Source: Candidatus Saccharimonadota bacterium (GTDB taxonomy: Bacteria; Patescibacteriota; Saccharimonadia; Saccharimonadales; Saccharimonadaceae). Taken from it: a stretch of DNA of 64,000 nucleotides. A model generated the notes under the pieces. The model was not told the origin of the DNA. It did no database searches and worked only from the letters and a program-made list of their open reading frames with translations. The translations under genes were made by a program, and so were the position numbers. Location of the stretch: assembly GCA_905373835.1 (NCBI GenBank), contig CAJPUN010000003.1, positions 1-64,000 on the forward strand, written 5' to 3'. Positions 8,085 through 17,899 of this stretch are shown one piece after another (within the stretch, counting starts at the first letter, position 1; each line of letters begins with the position of its first letter).

Positions 8085-8792
8085 GTGAACTACGAGACCG
8101 CACCACGCGCTCCATTAGTGGAACAAAAACTACGTACAGATTACAAGATATACGCGCTACGTACAGTTTTTGATGCAGTAAACCGTTGGGGGTGGGAGCA
8201 TGATGATACCTATAGCAATAATATTGCTCGGCATGAAGCCATTATTACCCTGAGCAACCTTATTGCCTGCGAGTCATCCCTGAGCAGCGGGGAGCTGCCC
8301 AGAGATTTGCCGCTGACTGAGCGGACGGGCTATGACATAGGCAAAACTCTACCCAAGAATATCGATCTTGCCATCGCGGCGTACCTGCCAGACTATGCTG
8401 AGAAACTGCCAGGCCTTGGCTATAACGGTGGTGGCTTGGCTGTGAGCTATGATAGATATAACGCATCCGAGGAGACTGAGGAGATACCCGACGCAGTATG
8501 GCAAACACTGGAGTCTGGTGTGGCTGATGACTCGGCAGCGCCACTTGTCGATCCGCTACGTGCGCTGGTGCTGATGCGGCATTATTACAATCTAATTGTT
8601 GCGCCGATAGAATATGGCAGCGAGGGGAGATCACGCTACGACTGGTCATTGCCCGATACACTCGAGACAACAGGGGTTATTACGCCAGTTGTGCAGCTGT
8701 GTATGCGAGACCAAACAGTGGTGTACCGCTGCGTGCCGAGGGAGTGTTATGACGCAACGAACCATGCACATGATGACAGTGTAATAGTATAA
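8085..8792 (+). CDS. Hypothetical protein downstream of cysS
   Basis: The predicted start is GTG at 8085, one base after the cysS stop. The open frame reaches back into cysS, but that part is Ser/Arg-rich and looks like a shadow. The 235-residue product is soluble, with no signal peptide or membrane segment and no recognised family. The start position (NYETAPRAP) suggests translational coupling with cysS. It opens a run of four small hypotheticals to 10,367. Confidence 0.65.
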   Translation: MNYETAPRAPLVEQKLRTDYKIYALRTVFDAVNRWGWEHDDTYSNNIARHEAIITLSNLIACESSLSSGELPRDLPLTERTGYDIGKTLPKNIDLAIAAYLPDYAEKLPGLGYNGGGLAVSYDRYNASEETEEIPDAVWQTLESGVADDSAAPLVDPLRALVLMRHYYNLIVAPIEYGSEGRSRYDWSLPDTLETTGVITPVVQLCMRDQTVVYRCVPRECYDATNHAHDDSVIV

Positions 8793-8835
8793 AATGGCGA
8801 TGGTGTATATAAGATGATAGTGGTATACTATCATC

Positions 8836-9303
8836 ATGACATGGAACAGCATTACCCCACAAAGATTTGTCGAACTTGTAAACTATTGGGTCAACCAGGA
8901 TTGGCCGCTCACAGAAGACAAGCTGGCAGCGGCTATGGAGAAACTGGGCTGGGATGAAAGTGATCCAAGTACTATCGCTAAAGATATTCCAGTTAACCAG
9001 CCGAGACTGAGCGCGACCACATCCGATCCGGTTAGAGGGCTTGACATAATCTCGTGGAGTTTAACAGATATTGATACAACAAAATCAGTTGAACAAGACA
9101 GATTTATGAACGACGCTTTTGTCGGTTATGTGGAAGCTGGCACTGCCGTTTGGGGTAGGCCCCGAATCAAGCGTGATGCTGAGCGTGAAATTGCATACTG
9201 GAAGACAGAAAATGGCTGTGAGTTTCAAATATCCAATCGGCGTTCAGCTATCGCCATACACATCTTTTCTCCGCAGTATGCGAAAGTATACAATAGTATC
9301 TAA
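8836..9303 (+). CDS. Hypothetical protein, possibly DUF6301-like
   Basis: The 155-residue protein begins with a pattern (WVNQDWPLTEDKLAAAMEKLGW) that recalls small actinobacterial proteins of the DUF6301 type. This is from memory and weak. It is soluble, with no signal peptide. TATACT at 8824-8829 lies six bases before the ATG, so it has its own leaderless promoter and probably drives the next gene, which begins 3 bp after its stop. Confidence 0.7.
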   Translation: MTWNSITPQRFVELVNYWVNQDWPLTEDKLAAAMEKLGWDESDPSTIAKDIPVNQPRLSATTSDPVRGLDIISWSLTDIDTTKSVEQDRFMNDAFVGYVEAGTAVWGRPRIKRDAEREIAYWKTENGCEFQISNRRSAIAIHIFSPQYAKVYNSI

Positions 9304-9305
9304 GC

Positions 9306-9839
9306 ATGACGGTTTCAACGATGCGCCAAATCTCCTGGACACAGTTTGAGAATAGACTTGCTCGCGCACTCATGCGCGCTGGTGATCGCGTACACATTGT
9401 ACTGATCCCCGAAGTGTCTACAGAATATATGACACAGTACCTTCACTACGTTGTTAGCGACACGGCGATTGTCTGTGAACTACATCTGCCTCCACAGACG
9501 CGGAATGCATCAAGTGTGCACAAATCCAGTGCTATCAGCGCTATGGTCAATCAAAGGTGGCAGCAGAGTAATGAAAATGAAGTTTACTCGCGCCATCTCC
9601 TGCTGCCGACGTATAGTTCGGCGTATGTCTCACTCGCAGCACAATCAATCCACATCCTGCGTGACGTAATACAGGTCAGTGAACCATCTTCATTGACTTA
9701 CTACGCATGGCGTGCTCCTGAAGAACTAGAAGATGGTCGTTACTACTCCGCAGAAGAGGTAGATGAACTAGACGAAGGTGAGGATCCGCTTGAGGTTGAT
9801 TTGGGGATTGAGATGGCGTCGAGGCGACCAGAGTTATAA
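9306..9839 (+). CDS. TY-Chap/YbjN-like small chaperone-fold protein (tentative)
   Basis: In this 177-residue protein the stretch SWTQFENRLARAL, followed by strands ending in LHYVVSDTAIVCELHLPP, resembles the N-terminal TY-Chap (YbjN-like) domains common in actinobacteria. The C-terminus is strongly acidic. It starts 3 bp after the previous stop without a clear ribosome-binding site, so it is likely translationally coupled. ATG 9321 is an alternative start. The TY-Chap call is based on pattern only. The larger gene at 33,666-34,778 shows the same pattern more convincingly. Confidence 0.65.
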   Translation: MTVSTMRQISWTQFENRLARALMRAGDRVHIVLIPEVSTEYMTQYLHYVVSDTAIVCELHLPPQTRNASSVHKSSAISAMVNQRWQQSNENEVYSRHLLLPTYSSAYVSLAAQSIHILRDVIQVSEPSSLTYYAWRAPEELEDGRYYSAEEVDELDEGEDPLEVDLGIEMASRRPEL

Positions 9840-9866
9840 TAGATTATTACATAGCAGGAAAATAAT

Positions 9867-10367
9867 ATGCCAACGAATCCAGACAATAATACCCAATCAG
9901 ATAGTCAACGCGAGCTTGCAGCATACACACAGAAGCATGCACAGTATTTCATCGACTATATGTCAAAAGCACTGGGGCATGACCTTCATGGTATGCTTGA
10001 TTATTCAGTAAAGAGTCTTGCAGTGGTGGATGATGTGCTTGATGTACTCTATCGAGAAGCTGCCGATACTACAGCAAAGAACCATATGTTTATTCTTGAG
10101 ACAAAAGATGCGGTAGCGATGGATGCAGGTTGTTATATCCTTGAGGTTGCCAAGCGAAACTTCGGTGGACGCTACGCGTGGATTACTGAGTGGAATGAGC
10201 CGACAATCGTGACAGGAGAGCCAGAGTATAGTGTTTCTCTTGGTGCGTGCAGTAAGGCTAAGGGGCGGATTGATAATGGTGATGAGGACAATATCCCCTT
10301 TTTCTTTGATGGGTATGTCGAGAGGGTTACACGTCCACGGCCTGGACAGGAAATATTTATTAGTTAG
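9867..10367 (+). CDS. Hypothetical protein, DUF3806-like (tentative)
   Basis: The 166-residue protein has a polar N-terminus followed by a helical region. Its second half (GCYILEVAKRNFGGRYAWITE) resembles the GxYxGE..RR..GG.W pattern of DUF3806-like proteins, often found with peptide-chaperone-like and immunity-like proteins. A CAGGAAAA site lies upstream of the ATG. It is the last gene of the 8.1-10.4 kb run. Function is unknown. Confidence 0.65.
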   Translation: MPTNPDNNTQSDSQRELAAYTQKHAQYFIDYMSKALGHDLHGMLDYSVKSLAVVDDVLDVLYREAADTTAKNHMFILETKDAVAMDAGCYILEVAKRNFGGRYAWITEWNEPTIVTGEPEYSVSLGACSKAKGRIDNGDEDNIPFFFDGYVERVTRPRPGQEIFIS

Positions 10368-10455
10368 AAGTGTTTAAATCTCTATTCTTCTCTAACTTAT
10401 ATGTAGATGTATCTATCGTAAGATTCTTACTGGCGTGGCTCTCGCTGTGAGGTTT

Positions 10456-11589
10456 CTATCCCTCGCCCTTAATCTTCTCCACCAGCTTGGCTAGTGGCTT
10501 GGTGGATTCTTCGCGGGCGCGGGCGTTGTGCTCGAGGTAGTCGTCTAGCAGAACTTTGCAGCAGCCAGCGATCGGGATGGAGATGAGGCCACCGATGATG
10601 CCAAAGATGTAAAGGCCAATGGTGATGGCAACAAGGACAACTAGTGGCGTGAGATCAATTTTGCGCGACTGAATGGTGGGCGAGATGAAGTTATTTTCGA
10701 TCTGCTGGTAGATGATGAAAAATGCCGCAAAGATGAGGCCACCTGGCAAGGCATTAAAGGCAAGCAAGAGGGAGATCATTACCCCAGCAATCGTCGCGCC
10801 AAACATAGGGATGAGCGCTAGGACGAAGGTAACGGCAATGGTAACGAGCGCAAGGTTACTCGGAATAGCCGAGAAAAAGAGGCTCAGCACAAAGACTGCT
10901 GCCCCAGCAAAGAGGGCGCCAATGCCTGAGATGGTGAGCTGGCCCGTCACATAGCCTGCTACCACAGCATGCATGCGATGGGCGACCTTCTTGTGGCGTT
11001 CCATTGTAGATTGGTCGCGGTAGAGCCCCCAAAAGCGCTCTGCCCAGGCTGGCCCTTCCGTCAGCATCAAGAAGGTGAGGACGAGCACCAAGAACCCTGA
11101 GCCGACTGCAGAAAAGACGGAGCTGATGCCGGCAAGGAGGTTGCCGCTAAGGCCACGCGTCCAGGATTCAACACTGCTGCGAGCACTCTCTACTACTTGA
11201 TCCACCTGCGCTTGGATATGATACTGCTCGGCAAAAGCACCAAAGCTATGCCACTGCTCGCCCGCTGTATGGACCATCCCCGGCAGGGCGTCGACAAACT
11301 TGCTCGTCTGCTGGACGATAGGTGGTACCACAAGCACAAGAACCACTCCAAGTAGCGCCACAATGCTAATGAAGGCGAGTGCAGTGCTGAGTGTGCGGCT
11401 CCGATTTGGCAAGCGCTCGACGATGGCATTGACTGGCCCATTGAGTGCCAGCGCGAGGAACCCCGCCGTACCAATCATAATCAAGGCAGTCTGCGCCAGA
11501 TAAATCGCGAGGATTGCAAAAGCAAAACCAATCACCACCAGCCAAAACCGCACAAAGGTCTTTGTGTCTATCTCTATTCGTACTCTCAT
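10456..11589 (-). CDS. AI-2E family transporter (PerM/YdiK type)
   Basis: The 377-residue membrane protein has the AI-2E layout: two N-terminal membrane helices, a third before the extracytoplasmic segment (about 95-145), then a cluster of helices ending in the conserved IENNFISPTIQSRKIDLTPLVVL. Members export or exchange varied substrates, including Na+/H+ exchange and AI-2, so the substrate is open. The C-terminus is charged and cytoplasmic. On the minus strand TATACT (11602-11597) is seven bases from the ATG. Confidence 0.88.
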   Translation of the reverse strand: MRVRIEIDTKTFVRFWLVVIGFAFAILAIYLAQTALIMIGTAGFLALALNGPVNAIVERLPNRSRTLSTALAFISIVALLGVVLVLVVPPIVQQTSKFVDALPGMVHTAGEQWHSFGAFAEQYHIQAQVDQVVESARSSVESWTRGLSGNLLAGISSVFSAVGSGFLVLVLTFLMLTEGPAWAERFWGLYRDQSTMERHKKVAHRMHAVVAGYVTGQLTISGIGALFAGAAVFVLSLFFSAIPSNLALVTIAVTFVLALIPMFGATIAGVMISLLLAFNALPGGLIFAAFFIIYQQIENNFISPTIQSRKIDLTPLVVLVAITIGLYIFGIIGGLISIPIAGCCKVLLDDYLEHNARAREESTKPLAKLVEKIKGEG

Positions 11590-11631
11590 GATCTTTAGTA
11601 TACCACAATTTGCTGGTGGCCGACGCTATCA

Positions 11632-14124
11632 TTACTCGAATGGAGCGGGAGTAGATGACTCAGTCGGTGCTGAGGGTTGAGTAGCCTGCGGCTGCTGTGG
11701 CGGTAGTGGATCAGTTGGTGATGAAGACTGTGTTGCTGGCTGCACCATAGGCGCCTGCGCTGGTGTAACTTGCTGAGCTGGTGGATATGGCTGAGGTTGA
11801 GACTGGGGCGGATAATATGGTTGCTGGACGGGTGGTTGTGGCTGACTTGTGTAGCCAACGGGTGGTTGCCCAGGCTGCGCTGTTGGCCCTAATGGATAGG
11901 GATAACGCGGCTGAGTAGAGTTCTTCTTGCGGGTACCAGCCCAGATAGCGAAGCCAATTACTGCAATCGCAATCACGACAATCACCATGAAGCAGATGAT
12001 AAGTATGACAATTGTGCTGTGTTCGCTTGATGTGAGCGGAGTGTAGGAGTAATCGATGCTGGTATCAGGGTTTGTACTTGGGTCTGTATTGCGAGCATCT
12101 GGGCTAGGTGTTGTAGTCTGGTCGGTTTCATCTCGTGGTTGATTCTGAGCGGTTGATAGGAATTTTGTTACAAGATAATTACCTGGGTATTTGCTATTGA
12201 GGCTACTAAATGACCGTGCTGCAGTGCTGTAGCGCCCAGCAACAAATTCATCGATACCCGTCTGCCATAGTTTGGTGAGTTCACCATTAGTGGCAATGGA
12301 GACACGCTGCTTGGCTGCCATAGTTTGTGCGTCTTGTGCATCTCGGGCAATACCGCTACCAAAGCACGATTCTTCTTTCGTGCATGATTCTCGCGCATAT
12401 GTTGTGATACCAACTTGCTCACCCTTCGCATTAAAAGCAGGGCCGCCACTACTGCCAGAAGAGATCTCGGTAGTAGTCAAAATAAGCGAGTGCCCGCCGC
12501 CATCACGCATTGTCCTGCTTGTTGTACCAGTAGAAACGGTGGGTATGGTGCGAGACTGCTTAGTGCTAATGCCACCATCAACAAGCGCTGGGTACCCTAC
12601 TGCAGTAATGCGGTCGCCGTTTTGGACTGAGCTGAGCGACGACAGCTGTTGGATCGTTGGGAATGTACCGCTCATCTTGAGGAGTGCAACGTCGGTATAT
12701 CGAGACGAGAGATCGACATCACCTGTATCAACTTCTTTGTCAATGAGTGTCGCAGTTTTGTTGGTGGCAGATTTTTGCCAGGTGTTTTCTTCTGTAAGGC
12801 GGATTGGATCATCAGATGTCTGGATAACGTAGTCGGTGCGACTGTTACTTACTGTAATGTTAGATTTTGGCACAAGCTGCAGATAGGCTATAAGCTTTTG
12901 GGCGGCAGCCATATCATCGTTTTCGACTTGGCTGATAAGCTCGCGTATCTGCGTCTCAGTTGCATAACCCGCTCCAGTGACAAATTGGACATAGTTATCC
13001 CACTCTTGTTGGGAGGTTGGGAAGGCGTTGGCAAGGAGATCAGTATCGGTTGTTTCGACAACGTGACCATTAGTGACAACAACGCCATCCGATGACACAA
13101 TCGACCCACTCCCAATGCCACCATTACAAGCCTTTGCTAGTGTGAGCGTATTACTCTGGACACGAAAGGTGAGGCGAGCACAGCGCATTGCACCAACTCT
13201 AACTGTTGCTAACTGATTTTTTGCTACCACTCTGAGCATAATGTCGTCGCCGACTGTGCCGTGGATGTTAGCTGTGTCGGTTGGTGTATTGGCTGCAGCT
13301 AGGCGTGCGATCACGGGCTGGCTAGAAGATAGCGCACCGTCCTGTGGCTGCGTGTAGGAGACGCGAGAGATTACATTTTGCCAGGTAGTGAGCGCATCGC
13401 GGTCATTGGCAGGTAGGTTGGTTACGGCAAGCCAGTATGGTCGGTCGTGCTGGACGGTTAGGTAGTAGTAGGATTGTCGCCAGATAGTGAGCTGACCATT
13501 AAGAGCTTTGAGGCGATGTTTGACGTGGAGCTCACGATATTTCTTGCCTGCAATAGTAATAGCGCGTTCGCGGATCTCATCATCACGGCCAGCCTGAGCG
13601 AGGCTTTTGCGTTTTTCTTGTGTGATGATGTCGAGATTTGATTTGCCCTTATACTCGGGGATCTCGTCTTTATTGCCAAAGTAATTTTTGTTGCGGTTTG
13701 CAGTGATAGTCAGTTGTGACTGCTGTGCAGTGCCTGGCTGGGGTGTACCAGAAGTCTTACTAGTAAGGTGGAGGGTAATGATGCCGTAGTTGCGCGCCTC
13801 TTGGAGTTGGTCACCGCTGTATGTCTGCCCCTGGAATGTCCCTGGTACACTGTTGGGGTTTTGGACGATCCCCTCTGCTGTCATAGTAGATGGATCATAC
13901 TGCAGGCTAAAGCCAAGCTGTGAGGTAATGCTACGCTGCTGCGTTTGGGCGTTTGTCTTGGTAAGGAGATTGATTGTTTTTTTGCGGCCGTTGGGCGACT
14001 GAGCACTCGGCTGCAATACAAAATAGAGCGCAACAGCACTCCCCACAAGCAGGGCAATACTGACGCCAAGTGCAATAAAAAGCACGGTGCGGCGCTCCTT
14101 AAAAATAGAAAAACGATGTGTCAT
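11632..14124 (-). CDS. Double-membrane-anchored trypsin-like serine protease
   Basis: The 830-residue protein has one membrane helix near the N-terminus (about 13-36), a variable extracytoplasmic domain (40-320) and a trypsin-fold protease with H354 (TNGHVV), D478 (YTDVALLKM) and S559 (GSSGGPAF). A small TPR-like segment (615-660), a second membrane helix (704-729) and a Pro/Gln-rich cytoplasmic tail follow. About 120 residues separate His and Asp, far more than in ordinary trypsins, because of a helical insert. There is no PDZ domain. TATAGT lies eight bases before the ATG. It probably degrades or processes surface proteins (inference). Confidence 0.85.
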   Translation of the reverse strand: MTHRFSIFKERRTVLFIALGVSIALLVGSAVALYFVLQPSAQSPNGRKKTINLLTKTNAQTQQRSITSQLGFSLQYDPSTMTAEGIVQNPNSVPGTFQGQTYSGDQLQEARNYGIITLHLTSKTSGTPQPGTAQQSQLTITANRNKNYFGNKDEIPEYKGKSNLDIITQEKRKSLAQAGRDDEIRERAITIAGKKYRELHVKHRLKALNGQLTIWRQSYYYLTVQHDRPYWLAVTNLPANDRDALTTWQNVISRVSYTQPQDGALSSSQPVIARLAAANTPTDTANIHGTVGDDIMLRVVAKNQLATVRVGAMRCARLTFRVQSNTLTLAKACNGGIGSGSIVSSDGVVVTNGHVVETTDTDLLANAFPTSQQEWDNYVQFVTGAGYATETQIRELISQVENDDMAAAQKLIAYLQLVPKSNITVSNSRTDYVIQTSDDPIRLTEENTWQKSATNKTATLIDKEVDTGDVDLSSRYTDVALLKMSGTFPTIQQLSSLSSVQNGDRITAVGYPALVDGGISTKQSRTIPTVSTGTTSRTMRDGGGHSLILTTTEISSGSSGGPAFNAKGEQVGITTYARESCTKEESCFGSGIARDAQDAQTMAAKQRVSIATNGELTKLWQTGIDEFVAGRYSTAARSFSSLNSKYPGNYLVTKFLSTAQNQPRDETDQTTTPSPDARNTDPSTNPDTSIDYSYTPLTSSEHSTIVILIICFMVIVVIAIAVIGFAIWAGTRKKNSTQPRYPYPLGPTAQPGQPPVGYTSQPQPPVQQPYYPPQSQPQPYPPAQQVTPAQAPMVQPATQSSSPTDPLPPQQPQATQPSAPTESSTPAPFE

Positions 14125-14257
14125 AATGATACACTATAGCACATTGTGGTATAACTAATACTTTTTGCTGTATTGGCCTAATGTGCTGTCTTGTGTGCAA
14201 ATAGTATGCTTATTGACACTTACAAAAACTATGTGGCCACAGGAGAGTGTGGCGTGT

Positions 14258-14482
14258 TTACTCTACAATCACTGTCATCCGCACCATCAAACACAGCAAG
14301 ACGAGTCCTGTGCCAGCTAGCACCGAGACAGCGATAGTCATGCGGTTGGGGTAGTAGTCAACGGTCTTGGGTTGCTCGGCTTGGTGTAATGAGGGGTGAG
14401 CGACTGATATGCCGGTGCGCTTCGATGATTTTTTGGCTGCTGCCCTAGTTTTGGTTACAGTGGTGTGTGGAGCTTTTGTCAT
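14258..14482 (-). CDS. Small single-pass membrane protein
   Basis: The 74-residue protein has a Lys/Thr/Ser-rich N-terminal half and one C-terminal membrane helix (about 48-70). Its reality is supported by TATACT (14494-14489 on the minus strand) six bases from the ATG. It is divergent from the P-type ATPase. No family is recognised. Confidence 0.6.
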   Translation of the reverse strand: MTKAPHTTVTKTRAAAKKSSKRTGISVAHPSLHQAEQPKTVDYYPNRMTIAVSVLAGTGLVLLCLMVRMTVIVE

Positions 14483-14554
14483 GGCTCTAGTATACGCCGA
14501 TGCGTGGTAATTTGTCCAGAACGCTTATGCTTGGTGTGCTATAATAGATCTATT

Positions 14555-17113
14555 ATGACATACCATGCCAAGACTCCTCAGCAGACGATGGCCGACCTAT
14601 CGTCTAGCGTCCGTGGCCTCGATGACACTGTTGTGGCTGAGCGGCTGGAACACTACGGCCCTAATATTATCCGCGTTGTGCACGAACCACTGTGGCGGCG
14701 GCTCATCAAGCCATTTTGCTCGGTGTTTATGCTGGTGCTGTTTGCGGCAGCGGCGATTAGTTTCTTCCACCAGGCGATGGTGGATGGGTTAATTATCTTG
14801 GCGATTATTGTGGTAAGTGCACTGATCGATTACACGCAGCAGCTCTCTACCGAGCGCATCATTCGCTCGTTGCAAAAGAAAGCTCCGCTGCAGGTGCGCG
14901 TCCGTCGGCACGAAGGGGAGCAATCGCTCGATGCCGAGCAGCTCGTGCCGGGTGATGTGATCATCGTGGAAGAGGGTGATAAGATTCCGGCCGATGCGCG
15001 GGTGCTCGAGGCACGCTCGCTCCGGGTGGACGAATCACAGCTGACGGGTGAGTCGCTCCCGATCGAGAAAAACAGTGCGACTCTACCGATGGCAACGGCG
15101 CTCTATGAGCGGCGAAATTGTTTGTATCAGGGGTCATTTGTAATTGGTGGCAGTGCGCTTGCTATTGTGACGGCAACCGGGAATGCAACTGAGTATGGCA
15201 AACTAGCTGCTCTCTCGGGCCAGCCACGCGAGACGAGCCCAGTGGAGCGGACGATCGATAAGTTGGTGAGCCAAATCATCATTGTTGTGCTAGTGGCATC
15301 TGTGGTGACGCTGGGGTTGGCGTTGTGGCGTGGTATGGAGCTTACCGCAGCGCTGCAGTTTGTGATTGCGCTTGCCGTTAGTGCAGTGCCGGAGGGGTTA
15401 CCAGTGGCAATATCGGTGATTTTGGCTATTGGTATGCAGCGGATGGCGCGGCGCAAGGCACTAGTGCGGACGATGGCAGCGATTGAGACAATTGGCGTCG
15501 TGACGACGATCGCCACAGACAAGACGGGTACCCTCACGCGCAACAAACTCACCGTCCAAGCCGTCTGGGCACCAGGTAACCGTACTGAGCCACTACTCCA
15601 GACACTGGCTGGCAGCACCTTGCCCAATAGCCGAAGCAAGATGTATGATCCACTCGATCGAGCCTTTGCCGCCTATTGCAACGAGCAGCGCGTCTCGCGG
15701 CCGCAGCGCCGAACAGGTTTGACACTCTTTCCCTTTGAACACAAGCTGGCGATGAGTGGTACACTCCAGGCAGTTGGTACTGGGCAATATCGCTTGTGTG
15801 TGAAGGGTGCACCAGAGGCGATTATTCGCCATGCCCGGCTTTCCAGCACAGATAAGCGCGCGACACTCCAGGCTTTGCAGCAGCTCACGGAGCAGGGGCA
15901 TCGAGTGATTGCCTTGGCGTATACGGCACTTCGCGCGCCGATTGATTCGCTAGAGCAGCTGCCAGCGCGCCAAGGGTTGCAGTTTGTCGGGCTGGTTGGT
16001 GTGGCAGATAGTGTGCGGCCAGAGGCTCGGCCGTCGATTGCTCAGGCACGCCAAGCGGGCATCACAGTGCGGATGATTACCGGCGATCATTTCGAGACGG
16101 CGTATCAGATTGGGCGACAACTTGGCCTTGTACGGGGGCGTGATGAGGTGTATGATTGCCGGCGGCTTGACCAACTAAGCGACGGCGAGCTGGCTACTGT
16201 GGTGGCCCGAGCGCGCGTTTTCTCGCGGGTCATACCAGAGCACAAGCACCGCATCCTCACAGCGCTCAATGCGACGGACATTACTGCCATGACGGGCGAT
16301 GGCGTCAATGATATCCCCGCGCTGACCAATGCCAATGTCGGCATTGCGATGGGCTCGGGAGCGCAGATAGCACGCGATGCTGGTGATATTATCCTACTCG
16401 ATAACAACTTCCGTTCCATCATCAGCGCTGTGCATGAGGGGCGGACGATCTACGCCAACATTAAGCGCATGGTGGTGTATTTACTTGCGACGAACCTTGG
16501 TGAGGTGCTGGTGTCGATTGGCTCACTGTTGGTGGGCTTGCCTATCCCGCTTTTGCCGGTGCAGATCTTGTGGGTCAATTTGGTGACGGATACAACGATG
16601 GTTATTCCATTGGGTGTTGAGCCAGGCTCACCCCAAGCAATGCGTCGACCACCATACCATCCCAAAGCACCACTGCTCAGTCGTTTTATGCTGAGCCGGG
16701 TTGGGCTCATCGCGGTGGTGATGGCGGTTATCACATTAGGGCTCTACAGTATGTATTATCACTCGCACGGCGAAGGATATGCGCGCACTATTGCCTTCTG
16801 TGCACTGGTGGTGATGCAGTGGGCGAGCGCTCTCGCTGCCCGCAGTGATTACGAGCCCGTCTGGCGGCGCGCTCGGCGGTGGAGCACAGCATTTTATGGT
16901 GGCTTGGCAGTGTCGATTGTACTTCAGCTGGTCGCATTGTTTGGGCCACTCGAGCAGTGGCTTCATGTGGTGTCTATCTCGTGGAGCGATGGTGTCTTTG
17001 TCTGGATCGTAGCATTCTTCGTTCCACTTGCGATTATCGAAGGGCACAAGTGGCTTGGCCGCACCTACTTTGGCAAAGGGCACGCTGTGGTGCGTCCGCG
17101 TCGACGGCGTTAA
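14555..17113 (+). CDS. P-type cation-transporting ATPase (Ca2+/PMR1-like)
   Basis: The 852-residue P-type ATPase has an N-terminal cation-ATPase domain, the actuator motif TGES, the membrane motif PEGLP, the phosphorylation site DKTGT (D322) and the hinge TGDGVNDIPAL. It ends with a C-terminal membrane bundle of the P2 class. PEGLP in the fourth helix favours Ca2+ or Mn2+ transport over soft metals, but Na+/K+ types cannot be excluded. The start at 14555 is supported by TATAAT at 14540-14545, nine bases upstream. The open frame extends further upstream but lacks family similarity. Confidence 0.93.
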   Translation: MTYHAKTPQQTMADLSSSVRGLDDTVVAERLEHYGPNIIRVVHEPLWRRLIKPFCSVFMLVLFAAAAISFFHQAMVDGLIILAIIVVSALIDYTQQLSTERIIRSLQKKAPLQVRVRRHEGEQSLDAEQLVPGDVIIVEEGDKIPADARVLEARSLRVDESQLTGESLPIEKNSATLPMATALYERRNCLYQGSFVIGGSALAIVTATGNATEYGKLAALSGQPRETSPVERTIDKLVSQIIIVVLVASVVTLGLALWRGMELTAALQFVIALAVSAVPEGLPVAISVILAIGMQRMARRKALVRTMAAIETIGVVTTIATDKTGTLTRNKLTVQAVWAPGNRTEPLLQTLAGSTLPNSRSKMYDPLDRAFAAYCNEQRVSRPQRRTGLTLFPFEHKLAMSGTLQAVGTGQYRLCVKGAPEAIIRHARLSSTDKRATLQALQQLTEQGHRVIALAYTALRAPIDSLEQLPARQGLQFVGLVGVADSVRPEARPSIAQARQAGITVRMITGDHFETAYQIGRQLGLVRGRDEVYDCRRLDQLSDGELATVVARARVFSRVIPEHKHRILTALNATDITAMTGDGVNDIPALTNANVGIAMGSGAQIARDAGDIILLDNNFRSIISAVHEGRTIYANIKRMVVYLLATNLGEVLVSIGSLLVGLPIPLLPVQILWVNLVTDTTMVIPLGVEPGSPQAMRRPPYHPKAPLLSRFMLSRVGLIAVVMAVITLGLYSMYYHSHGEGYARTIAFCALVVMQWASALAARSDYEPVWRRARRWSTAFYGGLAVSIVLQLVALFGPLEQWLHVVSISWSDGVFVWIVAFFVPLAIIEGHKWLGRTYFGKGHAVVRPRRRR

Positions 17114-17184
17114 GGCGCCATTTTGCACCCTTGCTATTGCTTTATGACGAGTGGTGTGGTTTCATACACATATGACAACACACT

Positions 17185-17451
17185 ATGAAACTACCCCCCT
17201 CGATTGCTGACACCCATGACCAGCAGCCGACACCTACACCAATGACGCACCTGGAGGCGATCGAGTATATAGTAAGTAGAACAGATTTCGATTATCCTGA
17301 AACACCATTTCGATGGAGAGATCCATATACCGTAACATTAAAAGGCCAGAGTTATAGATACCAGAATTTGACGAAATATTCGCAAGAGAACTGGGCCTAT
17401 GTGGCATATCTCTCGCTATATCTCGCTCTAAGGATGAAAGCTCCTCAATAG
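17185..17451 (+). CDS. Small hypothetical protein
   Basis: The 88-residue soluble product has a Pro/Thr-rich N-terminus, then THLEAIEYIVSRTDFDYPETPFRW. TATGAC at 17171-17176 sits eight bases before the ATG, a weak version of the leaderless pattern. The 3' end overlaps the convergent Nudix gene by 24 bp. It is AT-richer than the ATPase gene next to it. No family is recognised. Confidence 0.5.
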   Translation: MKLPPSIADTHDQQPTPTPMTHLEAIEYIVSRTDFDYPETPFRWRDPYTVTLKGQSYRYQNLTKYSQENWAYVAYLSLYLALRMKAPQ

Positions 17452-17880
17452 AGTAATCGCATCCTCGAGTTTCTGTCTACTGTCCTCATGCGTCAAGTGC
17501 TTTCTGGCGTCCTCGATCGAAAGCCACAAATTTTCTATACCCTCATCATTTTCGTGCTCTTCTCGGTTGGGCTCTGGGGCTTCGTTTTCGTCCACCAATT
17601 CCAGCAGATAATGATAAACCGTCTTTCGGTATCGCTTGCCGTCGTCCTCGTCAAATTCATAGGACACCTCACCAAGCGGAGCTCTAACCTTAACATGATA
17701 GCCAGTCTCTTCTAAAACCTCGCGAACTGCTGCCTCTTCTGGGCTTTCACCAGGCTCAATGGCCCCCTTTGGAAATACGATTTCACCGTATTTGGTTACA
17801 TTTAGTGTGAGGATCTTGCCTTTTGAGCAGCAAACTATTCCGCCGGCTGATTTTTTGTGGATGATGTTTTCTTCTAGCAT
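17428..17880 (-). CDS. Nudix hydrolase
   Basis: The 150-residue protein carries a complete Nudix box: G39, E45, R53-E54, E57-E58, G60. The sequence before it (SAGGIVCCSKGKILTL) is the first strand typical of the family. It would hydrolyse a nucleoside diphosphate linked to another moiety. A diadenosine-polyphosphate hydrolase-like role fits the KGAIEPGES form but is not proven. TACAAT (complement of 17888-17893) is seven bases from the ATG. The C-terminal part is acidic. Confidence 0.88.
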   Translation of the reverse strand: MLEENIIHKKSAGGIVCCSKGKILTLNVTKYGEIVFPKGAIEPGESPEEAAVREVLEETGYHVKVRAPLGEVSYEFDEDDGKRYRKTVYHYLLELVDENEAPEPNREEHENDEGIENLWLSIEDARKHLTHEDSRQKLEDAITLLRSFHP

Positions 17881-17899
17881 AATTACTATTGTACTATGA

